A DNA stretch of 64,000 nucleotides. Origin: Schlesneria paludicola DSM 18645 (GTDB lineage Bacteria > Planctomycetota > Planctomycetia > Planctomycetales > Planctomycetaceae). The translations under genes and the position numbers were made by a program. Location of the stretch: NCBI RefSeq assembly GCF_000255655.1, contig NZ_JH636434.1:1054291-1118290 (forward strand), in the 5' to 3' direction. Below the pieces are notes generated by a model that was not told the origin of the DNA, did not search any database, and worked only from the letters and a program-made list of their open reading frames with translations. Shown here in pieces: positions 26,346 through 35,813 of the stretch. Within the stretch, counting starts at the first letter, position 1, and each line of letters starts with the position of its first letter.

Positions 26346-27071
26346 CTATTCGTGGAACTGCTCCACCATTCGCCTCACCCATTGAAGTTTCTGAGACTGC
26401 AATGACGGCAATGGATGAAGATATTTGTTTGAGGTTCCGTCTTTCAGCAGGCCCTTGATCATCTTGTGTTTGACGAGCCTCGATTGGCAACGCTCGATCA
26501 GCGGATCCAGTTCGGCGCTCACGCCCCAGGCAACGATTACGGGGACGGACCTGTCGGTGGTCAGCTTCAATCCGAGTTCATTCTTACGCTGGTTCGAAAA
26601 CACGGAATGTGACTCGAACAAGGCGTCAGCCTCCAGTGCCTTGTACCGCTTAAAGAACTCGCCGCTTTTCGAACAGCGAAGATCCGACAGATTCAGAACT
26701 CTGACATGCCGCCAGGCACAGTGGTGCATCAACCGCATCACCTGATACTGCGTCGTATCGGGTTTTGTCGGAACCAGCGAAATGGGCAACTCATGAAGCT
26801 CGTCAGGAACGATTCGATTGTTGACATCAACCAAGGGTTGAGACGAACCGGGGTTCATCATCACGAACACCACATCTGGCTTTCGCTTTGAAACCGCGGA
26901 CAGTTCGTCAGGTGTCAGAGTCTGATCGATAATTTCCAGCACGCTTCGGCATTCCACGACCTCGTTTCGCGAAAGCTCCACCGAGTAGAAGTGGCCGAAC
27001 ACGTCGAATCGGGATTTTAACGCCGCCGCGGGAATAAAGTCGAAACTGGCCCTGTTGAGGCGTTTTTCCAT
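26346..27071 (-). CDS. DUF1643-family protein
   Basis: A 241-residue cytoplasmic protein. The DUF1643 signature is visible as PDVVFVMMNPGSSQP near residue 68, the Asn-Pro-containing core, then VMRLMHHCAWRHVRVLNLSDLR near 115 and VPVIVAWGVSAELDPL near 180. Biochemical function is unknown; members often occur in mobile or defence-associated regions, which fits the repeat-rich surroundings. ATG at 27071 (MEKRLNRASF) is preferred to the frame start five codons upstream. Confidence 0.75.
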   Translation of the reverse strand: MEKRLNRASFDFIPAAALKSRFDVFGHFYSVELSRNEVVECRSVLEIIDQTLTPDELSAVSKRKPDVVFVMMNPGSSQPLVDVNNRIVPDELHELPISLVPTKPDTTQYQVMRLMHHCAWRHVRVLNLSDLRCSKSGEFFKRYKALEADALFESHSVFSNQRKNELGLKLTTDRSVPVIVAWGVSAELDPLIERCQSRLVKHKMIKGLLKDGTSNKYLHPLPSLQSQKLQWVRRMVEQFHE

Positions 27072-27116
27072 TTGTTGTTTTTTCAAACTGAAGGATTGAT
27101 AGACGATTTAAAGTAA

Positions 27117-27180
27117 GGCGGACAGGCACCTTAGTCATCGGGATTTCTTGGCGTTTTTCATCCGGGCGGAGCCAGTCGCC
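27117..27180 (+). repeat. GGACAGGCAC-type element, short copy E
   Basis: GGCGGACAGGCACC (left) and GCGGAGCCAGTCGCC (right) are the two ends of the family, here only about 35 bases apart, with a divergent middle. Located 46 bases upstream of the DUF1643 start codon. Confidence 0.6.
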
Positions 27181-27219
27181 ATGGCTTCAATAGACTGTTG
27201 AGGCTGTCAATTAAGAGGC

Positions 27220-27243
27220 GTTACCAAGCGGGGGCTTGGTAAC
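27220..27243 (+). repeat. GTTACCAAGC palindrome, copy 2
   Basis: 10-bp stem GTTACCAAGC / GCTTGGTAAC with centre GGGG. Flanked by AAGAGGC before and GAGGAA after, as at 31198. Confidence 0.8.
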
Positions 27244-27327
27244 GAGGAAAAACGAAACGAACGAGGAAATGTGAAGAACGGGGAGAAATCAGGGAAATGG
27301 GGAACTCGAGTTTGGGAACGGCGACCA

Positions 27328-28146
27328 TCAGGCGCGGCTGGGGAACAGGATTTCTGCGACTTTGTGCCAGTTGCGATAATCGGGGATGATCAGGTCCGCG
27401 CCGGCTCGAATCAGACGGGCTCGCTTCCAGTCTTCGACCTGGCCACTGCGGTGCGTTTCATCTGTCGCGCAGCCGATCGCGATTCCGCCGACTTCCTTGA
27501 CGTTCTCGATTTCGACGAATCCGTCACCCACCCCTAACAGTTCCACACCTTCCGCGTTCGCCTCGACCAGCGTCCGGCGCATGACGGCCAGTTTCGAAAA
27601 CGCACGCCAATCTTCTTCGGGACCAAATATGCGACCTTCGAAGAAGTGGGCAATCCCCAGCAGTTCGGATTCGCGCTGAATGATTTTTTTCGGGGTGCCG
27701 CTGGCCATCGTCAATTGCACACCGCGGGCCTGGAGATCAGACAGTAACTCAATCGCCCCTGGGACCAGCAGGTCGTCGGCCTTCAGCTCTCCCGATTTCA
27801 ATTGTTCGATCCGATGGTCAGCTTTCGCACCCAGCAACTTCAGGAATTGCAGGGTGTAGTGGTCGGCCGATTCGGGGTGACCGCCGCGTTCGCGGGCGCG
27901 GGCCACGAAGTATTCCATCTGAAAGACGGTCGCGCCGCCGTTCATATCCAACACGAAATTCGTGACATACTCGACAAGATCTTCGTCGGACTCGGTTGAT
28001 CCAGGCAACGGTCGCAAGACGTCCACCATCATTCCAACCATGATTTCCACCCAACCCGATCGGATCAGGCTGAGCGTTCCATCGAAGTCGATGACGGCAA
28101 GGCGAGGGGGGCGGTCCGAAAGCAGCGGTCGGATGATTTCCGGCAT
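27328..28146 (-). CDS. HAD-superfamily phosphatase
   Basis: A 272-residue hydrolase. Motif I is LAVIDFDGTLSLIRSGW (catalytic Asp pair near residues 19-21). Motif II lies in QLTMASGTPKK, and motifs III/IV in the ELLGVGDGFVEIENVKEVGG region, with a large cap (about residues 35-120). It probably dephosphorylates a small phosphorylated metabolite; the substrate cannot be told from the sequence. ATG at 28146 (MPEIIRPLL) is chosen over one five codons earlier. No operon partner. Confidence 0.85.
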   Translation of the reverse strand: MPEIIRPLLSDRPPRLAVIDFDGTLSLIRSGWVEIMVGMMVDVLRPLPGSTESDEDLVEYVTNFVLDMNGGATVFQMEYFVARARERGGHPESADHYTLQFLKLLGAKADHRIEQLKSGELKADDLLVPGAIELLSDLQARGVQLTMASGTPKKIIQRESELLGIAHFFEGRIFGPEEDWRAFSKLAVMRRTLVEANAEGVELLGVGDGFVEIENVKEVGGIAIGCATDETHRSGQVEDWKRARLIRAGADLIIPDYRNWHKVAEILFPSRA

Positions 28147-28689
28147 GGGACGGGAATCCAAGTCAAGGCGGGATAAGGGCAGGTCGTCAGGCTTATTGCC
28201 TGTTGAGGTCAGGAGGCCAATGCCCCCTGGTACGCAGGCGGTCGTGCGTCAGCGAGAGGGACAGCCCAATTTCATCGGCAGAAAGTGGGCGACATTACTG
28301 GAGGTACGAGGAACTAAGTCACCCATTGCCGATGATGATGGGACTATCCCATTCTGTGAACCGTTGTCGTCAGAGTGTTGAAAAAGGGGGACAGGCACCT
28401 GCGGAGCCAGTCCCCCTTTTTCAACCGATGGGCAAGGTGTATCGGATCGGACGTCACCGCGTCAAAGTTTGTTCGGGGATCTGGGTGAATTCTGTGCGTA
28501 TCCGAAGGATTTCACGCTTTTTTCACAATGCCGACTTGCCCATTTGATCCCTCTGTCAATTCTGTTCTCGGTCCAGTACGGTTGCTTTCAAGCCAAGCGC
28601 GGTGGTATCTCAGTCTTCCCACCACAGTGAAGCGCCGGACCGGCAGGTGCCACATGGGGATTTACACCTTTGACCAGGATTCATCCAAG
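28147..28689. other. Gene-free divergent gap with palindrome
   Basis: A 543-base gap between the HAD gene and the sugar dehydrogenase. Apart from the palindrome at 28378-28424 I see no gene or RNA. The frame that runs into the dehydrogenase from 28528 lacks family character before the signal peptide. Confidence 0.5.
28378..28424 (+). repeat. GGACAGGCAC-type element, compact palindromic copy D
   Basis: Perfect 15-bp stem TTGAAAAAGGGGGAC (28378-28392) / GTCCCCCTTTTTCAA (28410-28424) enclosing AGGCACCTGCGGAGCCA. This is the shortest and most regular member of the family. The T-run in the right arm means it could also end transcription on either strand. Confidence 0.75.
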
Positions 28690-29934
28690 ATGAAACGCCT
28701 CGTTCCACTCGCCATTGTTCTCGCGGTTTTGACATGCGGGAATTTGCGAGCCCAGATTGATGAGTCGCCACTGAAGCTCGAGCCAGTTGTTGCCTTTCCG
28801 AACCTGAAGTGGACTGGTTGGCAGCCAGAGTCCGACGACGGCAAGGCCGCACCATTGCGCCCGATTCTGGTGACCAACGCCGGCGACGGTTCCAAACGAA
28901 TCTTCGTCCCACAGCAACAAGGGATTATTCACTCGTTCAAGGAAGACTCGAAGGAATCCACCGTCTTCCTGGATATGTCGAAGAAGGTCGTTTACATCGA
29001 CAAAGAGAACGAAGAAGGCTTCTTGGGAATGGCGTTCCATCCCAAGTTCAAAACGAACGGCGAGTTCTTCGTCTTTTACACCACGCAGGAAAAGCCGCAC
29101 ACGACGGTGGTTTCACGCTTCAAGGTCTCGAAAGACGACCCGAACAAGGCTGATCCGAATAGCGAAGAACAACTGATTGTCGAAACCCACCCCTACTGGA
29201 ATCACAAGGGGGGAACGATCTGTTTCGGGCCAGACGGATTCCTGTACATCGCGTTAGGCGACGGCGGGGCCGGCAACGATCCTCACGGCAATGGACAGAA
29301 CCTGCAAACACTGCTCGGTAAGATCCTGCGAATTGACGTCGATAAGAAAGACCCCGGTCTGAACTACAGCATTCCGAAAGACAATCCTTTCGTGAATCGC
29401 TTCGCGGGCAAGCTGCCAATCGCCAAGCCCGAGATTTACGCCTACGGGTTGCGAAACGTCTGGCGCATGTCGTTTGATTCACAGACGGGTGTGCTTTGGG
29501 CGGCAGATGTCGGCCAGAACTTGTGGGAAGAAATCAACCTGATTCAAAAGGGCGGAAACTACGGCTGGAACCTGCGGGAAGCGAAGCACGAATTCGCCCC
29601 GAATAGCACCAGTGCCGCATCGCCGGGATTGATCGAACCGATCTGGGAATACAACCACGACATCGGCAAGTCGATCACAGGCGGAAATGTTTATCGCGGG
29701 AAAAAGTTCCCCGAACTGGTCGGCCACTACATCTATGCCGACTACGTATCCGGTCGCATCTGGGCGTTGAAATACGACGAAGCGAAGAAAGCCGTTGTCG
29801 CGAACCGTACAATCCCGTACACCGGTGCGGCACTGCCCATCATGAGCTTCGGCGAAGATGAAGCGGGTGAAATCTACTTCACGATCGTCAGCCAGACCGG
29901 CAAGGGTGTCTACACGTTCCAAAAGACAAAGTGA
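28690..29934 (+). CDS. Secreted PQQ-dependent sugar dehydrogenase (glucose/sorbosone type)
   Basis: A 414-residue protein with a signal peptide (LVPLAIVLAVLTCGNLRA) and a six-bladed soluble glucose dehydrogenase-like propeller. Motifs include RIFVPQQQGIIHSF, EEGFLGMAFHPKF, NHKGGTICFGPDGFLYIALGD, IYAYGLRNVWRMSFD and NYGWN. In the family these blades hold PQQ and a catalytic His and oxidise sugars in the periplasm. ATG at 28690 follows AGGA and starts directly at the signal peptide. A MoxR ATPase gene lies 90 bases downstream; co-transcription is possible. Confidence 0.9.
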   Translation: MKRLVPLAIVLAVLTCGNLRAQIDESPLKLEPVVAFPNLKWTGWQPESDDGKAAPLRPILVTNAGDGSKRIFVPQQQGIIHSFKEDSKESTVFLDMSKKVVYIDKENEEGFLGMAFHPKFKTNGEFFVFYTTQEKPHTTVVSRFKVSKDDPNKADPNSEEQLIVETHPYWNHKGGTICFGPDGFLYIALGDGGAGNDPHGNGQNLQTLLGKILRIDVDKKDPGLNYSIPKDNPFVNRFAGKLPIAKPEIYAYGLRNVWRMSFDSQTGVLWAADVGQNLWEEINLIQKGGNYGWNLREAKHEFAPNSTSAASPGLIEPIWEYNHDIGKSITGGNVYRGKKFPELVGHYIYADYVSGRIWALKYDEAKKAVVANRTIPYTGAALPIMSFGEDEAGEIYFTIVSQTGKGVYTFQKTK

Positions 29935-30024
29935 TTTTTCACGTTGTGCAATTTGCGACCGTGACCAGATCGAGACTTGGATGCGAGCGACCAGACATCG
30001 TTTGCTGAATCAGGAGCGAATCGC

Positions 30025-31086
30025 GTGAATGACACGAACTCCGGAGATTCTCCTCCTCCAGACGGTGATCTGGCGGCGGTGGAACGACTGGGTGCTGCCT
30101 ACAATCAGATCGTGGATCAACTCGGTCGCGTCATCGTCGGCCAGCGGAAAGTCGTCGAGGAGATGCTGGTCGCCATGTTGGCCGGCGGCCATGCGCTCCT
30201 GGTCGGGGTTCCCGGCCTGGCGAAAACGTTGATGGTGCGGACACTTTCGGAAACTTTGAACCTTTCGTTCAACCGAATCCAGTTCACCCCCGACCTGATG
30301 CCGGCGGATATCACTGGCACCGAGGTCATGCAAGAGGACAAGTCCACCGGTCAGCGGGAGTTCAAATTCATCCCGGGACCGGTGTTCGCCAATGTTCTGC
30401 TTGCCGACGAAATTAATCGTACGCCCCCCAAGACTCAGGCTGCGCTTCTGGAAGCGATGCAGGAACACCAGGTGACCACGGGCGGGAAACGCCACAAATT
30501 GCCAGAGCCGTTTTTCGTGCTCGCCACGCAGAATCCGATCGAACAGGAAGGGACGTATCCCTTGCCCGAAGCGCAGCTCGATCGGTTCATGTTCGAGATC
30601 CGCGTCGAATATCCATCGGAAGAAGAAGAATTTGAGATCATTCGCCGGACGACGCTCAACGATCCAGTTGCGATTGAAAAGGTGCTTAGCTACGAAGAAT
30701 GGCGGAATCTTCAGGCGCTCGTGAGACGGGTTCCGGTTGCGGATTCGGTCATCCGCTATGCCATGCAGTTGGCCCGACTGACTCGTCAGAATGACCAGTC
30801 GCCTGACTTCGTCAAGCAGTACGTCAGTTGGGGAGCAGGCCCGCGAGCGGGACAGTATTTGACGCTCGGGGCCAAAGCACGAGCCATTTTGCATGGACGT
30901 CCGTACGTCAGCATTGAAGACGTTCAGGCCGTCGCTTCGCCCGTGCTTCGACATCGCATCCTGACGAATTTCAATGCCGAGGCCGAAGGGATCAAGCCTG
31001 ACGACATCGTGAAAAAGCTGGTGGATCTGATCCCTGCGGACGGAAAAATCAACCCGCTGCTTCCCAAGGTGTTTAAGACTGCTTGA
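30025..31086 (+). CDS. MoxR-family AAA+ ATPase
   Basis: A 353-residue ATPase with Walker A LLVGVPGLAKTLMV, Walker B NVLLADEINRTPPKTQAALLEAM, sensor 1 LATQNPIEQEGTYPLPEAQLDRF and a C-terminal helical lid with SWGAGPRAGQYL. MoxR proteins act as chaperones that insert cofactors or activate partner complexes, usually with a DUF58/VWA protein. No such partner follows here. GTG at 30025 is chosen because AGGAG lies 8 bases before it; the upstream TTG at 29977 has no such support. Confidence 0.93.
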   Translation: MNDTNSGDSPPPDGDLAAVERLGAAYNQIVDQLGRVIVGQRKVVEEMLVAMLAGGHALLVGVPGLAKTLMVRTLSETLNLSFNRIQFTPDLMPADITGTEVMQEDKSTGQREFKFIPGPVFANVLLADEINRTPPKTQAALLEAMQEHQVTTGGKRHKLPEPFFVLATQNPIEQEGTYPLPEAQLDRFMFEIRVEYPSEEEEFEIIRRTTLNDPVAIEKVLSYEEWRNLQALVRRVPVADSVIRYAMQLARLTRQNDQSPDFVKQYVSWGAGPRAGQYLTLGAKARAILHGRPYVSIEDVQAVASPVLRHRILTNFNAEAEGIKPDDIVKKLVDLIPADGKINPLLPKVFKTA

Positions 31087-31197
31087 TTGTGGGCGAAGGC
31101 GGCGAGGACGACCAGAAATTCGGCAAGAAAAAGAGAACGGTCGAGTCTCCGCATCACGCAAATTCAGGGCATCATGCAAATACAGGGGTGAAGAGGC

Positions 31198-31221
31198 GTT
31201 ACCAAGCGGGAGCTTGGTAAC
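31198..31221 (+). repeat. GTTACCAAGC palindrome, copy 3
   Basis: 10-bp stem GTTACCAAGC / GCTTGGTAAC around GGGA, flanked by GAAGAGGC and GAGGAA. The core is identical to copy 1 read on the opposite strand. Confidence 0.8.
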
Positions 31222-31270
31222 GAGGAATTCCTGGAGCCACTCAGGCGAGAGCTTGGGCACGGCAGAAACC

Positions 31271-31302
31271 GAGGCGTTACAAGGCAGCAGCCTGGTAGTG
31301 AG
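31271..31302 (+). repeat. Degenerate GTTACCAAGC-type repeat
   Basis: GAGGCGTTACAAGGCAGCAG followed by CCTGGTAGTGAG keeps the flanks and part of the stem (AGGC/GCCT) of the palindrome family but has lost perfect pairing. Confidence 0.5.
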
Positions 31303-31486
31303 AAAACTCGCGGAAAAAACAGTCGAACCTGCCGAGTCCCGTAGAATTGCCTGATCGCGTGCCTCGGCAATCCAAAGTCACTAGACTATCGGTCTCTTGC
31401 CATGCGGGTCTCATCCCGGCGGCAAGAACCACATTTCACAGAGACCTGACAACTCGCACCCGATTAGAGATCGAGATCGAATCAAG

Positions 31487-32905
31487 ATGGCAGACTTGCA
31501 GACCCAACTACTTGTTCTTGGAGGTGGCCCCGGTGGATATCCAGCGGCGTTTGAAGCCGCCGACCACGGGATGAAGGTGACACTCGTCGACGAAGGTGCG
31601 CGTCCTGGTGGTGTGTGCTTGAACCGCGGCTGTATTCCTTCGAAGGCGCTGCTGCACGTCGCCAAGATGATTAACGAAACGCACGAATCGGCCGAGATTG
31701 GTGTGACCTTCACACCACCGAAAATCGACCTCGCCAAATTGCGCGAATGGAAGAATACGGCGGTCGTCGGGAAGCTCTCGGGCGGCGTGGCCGAACTGTG
31801 CCGCTTGCGCGGCGTGAACTTGATCAGCGCCCGGGGAACATTCCTGGACGCGAACACGATCGAGCTGAAGCATCCCGATGGAAAAACCGACAAGCTGACG
31901 TTTGAGAAGGCGATCATCGCGACGGGATCATCGCCCGCGATGCCACCGGCGTTTCAGATTGGCGATCCACGGGTGATGGATTCGACAGGGGCACTGGAAC
32001 TGGCCGACATTCCGCCGACGCTGCTGGTTGTCGGTGGTGGTTACATCGGACTGGAGATGGGTTCGTTCTATGCCGCGCTCGGTTCCAAAGTGACCGTTGT
32101 GGAATTGACGAAAGAACTGTTGCCAGGTGCCGATCGCGATTTGGTTCGTCCATTGCAGAAGCGTTTGGAAAAGCAGTTTGCGGCCATTCATCTCAACACC
32201 AAGGTCGATGGCCTGAAGGCGGCTAAAAATGGAATCACCGCCAAGCTGACGGGTGAAGGAGTTGCCCCCGAACAAACATTTAGTCGCGTCTTGATCGCCA
32301 TCGGCCGTCGGCCGAACAGCAAGGGATTCGGCCTGGAAGCAACCGGCGTTGCCGTGGACGAAAAAGGCTTCATCAAGGTCGACCGTCAACGACATACGAA
32401 TGTTGCAAACCTGTATGCGATCGGCGACGTGGCGGGCGAGCCAATGCTGGCTCACAAAGCCACGCGTGAGGCAAAGGTTGCAGTCGAAGCGATGCTGGGC
32501 GGTCCGGCCGAATTCGACAACATTGCCATTCCTGCGGTTGTCTTCACCGATCCTGAAGTCGCCTGGTGCGGGTTGACCGAACCCGAAGCGATCGCCAAGA
32601 ACCGCGAAGTGAAGGTGGTGAAATTCTCGTGGGCCGCGTCAGGACGAGCGATTACGCTCGCTCGGAATGAAGGACTCACCAAGCTGATCGTTGACCCCAA
32701 GACAGAGCGAATTCTGGGAGTCGGAATCGTGGGTGTCGGCGCCGGTGAAATGATCGCCGAAGCGACCTTGGCGGTCGAAACGGCGGCGGTCGCACGCGAT
32801 CTAGCCGAGACGATTCACGCCCATCCCACACTGAGCGAAACGATTATGGAAGCCGCCGAGAGTGTCTACGGACAGGCAACTCACTCTTATCGTCCCAAGC
32901 GATAG
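31487..32905 (+). CDS. lpdA: Dihydrolipoyl dehydrogenase
   Basis: A 472-residue FAD/NAD enzyme that reoxidises the lipoyl groups of 2-oxoacid dehydrogenase complexes. FAD motif [17 protein letters not shown] is at the N-terminus. The redox disulfide lies in [17 protein letters not shown], the NAD motif is [16 protein letters not shown], the FAD ribityl site is [10 protein letters not shown], and the C-terminal active-site base is in [12 protein letters not shown] at 31487 gives the family N-terminus. No E1/E2 genes lie nearby, so it is a stand-alone E3. Confidence 0.95.
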   Translation: MADLQTQLLVLGGGPGGYPAAFEAADHGMKVTLVDEGARPGGVCLNRGCIPSKALLHVAKMINETHESAEIGVTFTPPKIDLAKLREWKNTAVVGKLSGGVAELCRLRGVNLISARGTFLDANTIELKHPDGKTDKLTFEKAIIATGSSPAMPPAFQIGDPRVMDSTGALELADIPPTLLVVGGGYIGLEMGSFYAALGSKVTVVELTKELLPGADRDLVRPLQKRLEKQFAAIHLNTKVDGLKAAKNGITAKLTGEGVAPEQTFSRVLIAIGRRPNSKGFGLEATGVAVDEKGFIKVDRQRHTNVANLYAIGDVAGEPMLAHKATREAKVAVEAMLGGPAEFDNIAIPAVVFTDPEVAWCGLTEPEAIAKNREVKVVKFSWAASGRAITLARNEGLTKLIVDPKTERILGVGIVGVGAGEMIAEATLAVETAAVARDLAETIHAHPTLSETIMEAAESVYGQATHSYRPKR

Positions 32906-32949
32906 TTTGAAATTCGTTTGATGCTGATCGCGGGGGGTAGACCTCGCGA

Positions 32950-33492
32950 TCAGCCGATGACGAACGATTCCAGGACGCGTGCAAAGGCGCCATAGATTCC
33001 TGCGTCGAACAGCACCATCCGCACCAGTTTCGGCCTGACAAGCGTCGTGAACGATTTGCGAATTTCATCGAGCGAGTTTTCGGCCGCAAGATCGACGGGA
33101 AATCGATAGACGCCGGTGCTGATCGCGGGGAACGCGATGCTATCGCATTCGTGTTTTTCTGCCAGTTCCAAACAGCGACGGAAGCACGACCGTAGCAATT
33201 CGGTCTCACGTTGTTGTCCGCCTCGCCAGACGGGGCCGACGGCATGGAAAATGAACTTCGCGCGAAGTTCCCCCGCCGACGAGACCACGGCGTCGCCCGC
33301 GGGGCAGCCGAGCGGATAGCGAATGCGGGTTTCTTCCATCACGCTCGGCCCTGCAATGCGATGAATGGCTCCGTCGACGCCTCCCCCACCGGCCAGGTCC
33401 GTATTTGCCGCGTTGACGATCGCATCGACAATTTGGCGAGTGATATCGTCCTGGACCAACTCCAGACGGCTGGCTCCGAATTGAACTTTCAT
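32950..33492 (-). CDS. Macrodomain protein (MacroD-like ADP-ribose hydrolase)
   Basis: A 180-residue protein. The ADP-ribose-binding signature is IVNAANTDLAGGGGVDGAIH (about residues 26-45), with FHAVGPVWRGG and the phosphate loop FPAISTGVYRFP. This is the MacroD/YmdB subgroup, which removes ADP-ribose or the acetyl group from O-acetyl-ADP-ribose in the cytoplasm. ATG at 33492 (MKVQFGASRLELVQDDIT) is preferred. It lies downstream of the globin gene on the same strand. Confidence 0.92.
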   Translation of the reverse strand: MKVQFGASRLELVQDDITRQIVDAIVNAANTDLAGGGGVDGAIHRIAGPSVMEETRIRYPLGCPAGDAVVSSAGELRAKFIFHAVGPVWRGGQQRETELLRSCFRRCLELAEKHECDSIAFPAISTGVYRFPVDLAAENSLDEIRKSFTTLVRPKLVRMVLFDAGIYGAFARVLESFVIG

Positions 33493-33552
33493 GGCGGTGG
33501 TCTCCGTTCCACACATCGAGGTCCCTGGATCGTCTCGATCCTCAATCGGACG

Positions 33553-33966
33553 TCACGAGATCAGTGCCGGGCCTGAATTTCGATTGATCAGAAACGTGGC
33601 GACATCCGCCAGGAACGGCTGAATGATCGCGACTGCGGCGGTCGGCAATTGAGCCTCGTCCAGGGCCTGATTCATGAGCTGGACCCAGCGATCGCGTGCG
33701 GCCTGATTCACGATAAATGGCGCGTGACGCATGCGTAGCTTGGGGTGACCACGCTCGTTCAGATAGCGATCCGGGCCACCGAACCGAAAGATCAAAAAGC
33801 TGCAGAGGCGATCTTCCGCCCCGGCCAAATCATGCGCGGGGTACATGGCACTCAGAATATCGTCCGCTGGAACACGACGATAAAAGGCACCGACCAACCG
33901 GCGAAACCCCTCATCACCAATCAGACCATGGACGCTCGAAATTACAGTTTCATCAGGCGTGGACAA
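33553..33966 (-). CDS. Truncated (2/2) haemoglobin, group II-like
   Basis: A 137-residue globin. It shows the truncated-globin pattern: LIGDEGFRRLVGAFYRRVPAD at the N-terminus, LCSFLIFRFGGPDRYLNERG in the middle, then GHPKLRMRHAPFIV with the proximal His, and ARDRWVQLMNQALDE. Such proteins bind O2 or NO. The frame is open much further upstream without a globin-like sequence. TTG at 33966 (STPDETVISS) after GAGAGA is the best start; no ATG fits. It lies 88 bases downstream of the sulfatase, same strand. Confidence 0.82.
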   Translation of the reverse strand: MSTPDETVISSVHGLIGDEGFRRLVGAFYRRVPADDILSAMYPAHDLAGAEDRLCSFLIFRFGGPDRYLNERGHPKLRMRHAPFIVNQAARDRWVQLMNQALDEAQLPTAAVAIIQPFLADVATFLINRNSGPALIS

Positions 33967-34054
33967 TTCAGATCTCTCACGTGTGGAACAATGTCTCGTT
34001 GGGGGTATTTTGTGTGCTCGATGCCCGCAAGGGAAGGGCGCGTTCCCTGACGAT

Positions 34055-35515
34055 TCATTTCCCCGGCTCGATTCCGAACTGCTTCTGGTATTCGGCCTTA
34101 AACGGGTTGATCTCTGGACCGACAGCTTTTTCATTGACGAGTTGTGATTGTACCGATTCCCACCATTGATCATATTCCTGATCAAGTTGAGCGACCTGCT
34201 GCGGGTGCGTTGCCGCAACATCGGTCTGCTCGCCGGGATCGCTGATCAAATCGAACAACTGCCAGCGATCCTGGGTTTGGTCTCCCGCGCGCACCATGTG
34301 CCAGCGCGGTGTCCTCACGCTGCAATTGCGAAACTTGAACTCGTTCGGATCGGCCCCCTTTGGCCAGCGTCCCACATGCGTGAACAAGGTTCGATCGGGC
34401 CAGTCGCTATTCAGTTGTTGCAACAAGGGCATCAGGCTGCGTCCTTCCACTTGAGTCGCAAGGTGTCCGTCGAGTTTGATCTCGGCAATTTCCGCAATCG
34501 TTGGAAAGACGTCGAGATGCGCACAGGGCGAACGGACATCGACCGGCTTCAGAGTTCCGGGCCAGCGCCAGAATGAGGCGGCTCGGGTCCCCCCAAGCCA
34601 GGGCGTTCCTTTTTGGCCCCGCATGCCTGCGTTGTGAATCGCAACTCCCACGGTTCCCCCGTTGTCGTTCATGAAGACAACCAGGGTCTCACGTTCGATC
34701 CCCCAATCCGTCAGTTTGGCCAGCAGACGTCCGACGTTGTCATCGATGTTGGAGATCATTCCGAAGAACTTGGCCACATTGGAATCGGCAACCTTGCCCC
34801 GATATCGCTGTTCATCTTCGGGCCGGACCTGCAGGGGACCGTGTGGGGCATTGGTCGCGATGTAACAAAAGAACGGCTGCCGCCCTTTGACCGTATTGAT
34901 CCAGGTCATTGCTTGCCCGAAGAAGACATCTGTGCAATAGCCTTGTGTTTTCTCAAACATGCCATTGTGCATGATGGCTGGATCGAAGTACGTATTTCCC
35001 GGTGCATCGCCGCAACTACCTGGATAGGTCTGCCCAATTCCACCGCCGCCGTGAATAAACGTTTCATCAAATCCTCGCTGGCCGGGACGGTAGGCGGGTT
35101 CGTCCCCCAGATGCCACTTTCCAAAGATGCCTGTCGTGTACCCGACAGTCTTCAACACCTGGGGCAGTGTCGTCGCCGTCAGCGTGAGCCGTTCGCGTTC
35201 GAGGATGGTGTGCGTAACGCCATTTCGAAATTCGTGCCGGCCGGTCATGATTGCGGATCGAGTCGGCGCGCAGGTCGGGCTGACATGAAAATCCAGAAAT
35301 CGGACGCCCTCGTCATGAAGACGATCGAGATGCGGTGTCTTGAGAACCGGATTTCCATGACACGAAAAGTCTCCGTAACCTTGATCATCGGTAATGATGA
35401 CAATGATGTTGGGCGGCGCAGCATGGAGACGCGGCAGCCGCCCGCCCCAGGTGAAAAGCAGCAGGCAGATTGAAGCGGCCAACACATTGAAGCAAGTTCG
35501 TTTCGATCCATTCAT
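34055..35515 (-). CDS. Secreted sulfatase (arylsulfatase family)
   Basis: A 486-residue enzyme with a signal peptide (NVLAASICLLLFTWGG...LHAA) and the sulfatase start PPNIIVIITDDQGYGD, which holds the metal-binding Asp pair. The active-site motif SPTCAPTRSAIMTGR has Cys82 in the C-x-P-x-R consensus, so it needs conversion to formylglycine by a sulfatase-modifying enzyme. Also present are KWHLGDEPAY and VVFMNDNGG. It hydrolyses sulfate esters, probably from algal polysaccharides; the substrate is unknown. ATG at 35515 follows GGAG; an ATG 15 codons upstream is possible. Confidence 0.93.
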   Translation of the reverse strand: MNGSKRTCFNVLAASICLLLFTWGGRLPRLHAAPPNIIVIITDDQGYGDFSCHGNPVLKTPHLDRLHDEGVRFLDFHVSPTCAPTRSAIMTGRHEFRNGVTHTILERERLTLTATTLPQVLKTVGYTTGIFGKWHLGDEPAYRPGQRGFDETFIHGGGGIGQTYPGSCGDAPGNTYFDPAIMHNGMFEKTQGYCTDVFFGQAMTWINTVKGRQPFFCYIATNAPHGPLQVRPEDEQRYRGKVADSNVAKFFGMISNIDDNVGRLLAKLTDWGIERETLVVFMNDNGGTVGVAIHNAGMRGQKGTPWLGGTRAASFWRWPGTLKPVDVRSPCAHLDVFPTIAEIAEIKLDGHLATQVEGRSLMPLLQQLNSDWPDRTLFTHVGRWPKGADPNEFKFRNCSVRTPRWHMVRAGDQTQDRWQLFDLISDPGEQTDVAATHPQQVAQLDQEYDQWWESVQSQLVNEKAVGPEINPFKAEYQKQFGIEPGK

Positions 35516-35813
35516 GTCGTTGTCGCTCCGATTGACGCGCACATTCATCTTTGTTTCCATTCATGTTCACGATCGTACTTTGCGGTGCGGTTCGATCCAA
35601 CAACAGAGCAAGCATCGGTCGAGAGAAACGGGTTTGACTCAACCGACTTGAACCGGGGCGGCCGATTGACCGATTTGACGTCGAATCCGTCTGAAATCAT
35701 GGTTGCAGCGGAGTCGATTCCGGGCTACATCGCGTATAATTGCGTTGCTTTGCCTAGAATGGACTCGCGTGACCAACTCGTTGCGCACGAAGGAAGCGAC
35801 TTTCGGAGCGCCA

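Larger units (their letters stand above)
31087..31486. other. 400-base gap with palindromic repeats
   Basis: No gene seen. It holds the palindrome at 31198-31221 and a degenerate relative at 31271-31302. Frames running into lpdA upstream of 31487 have no family character. Confidence 0.5.
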
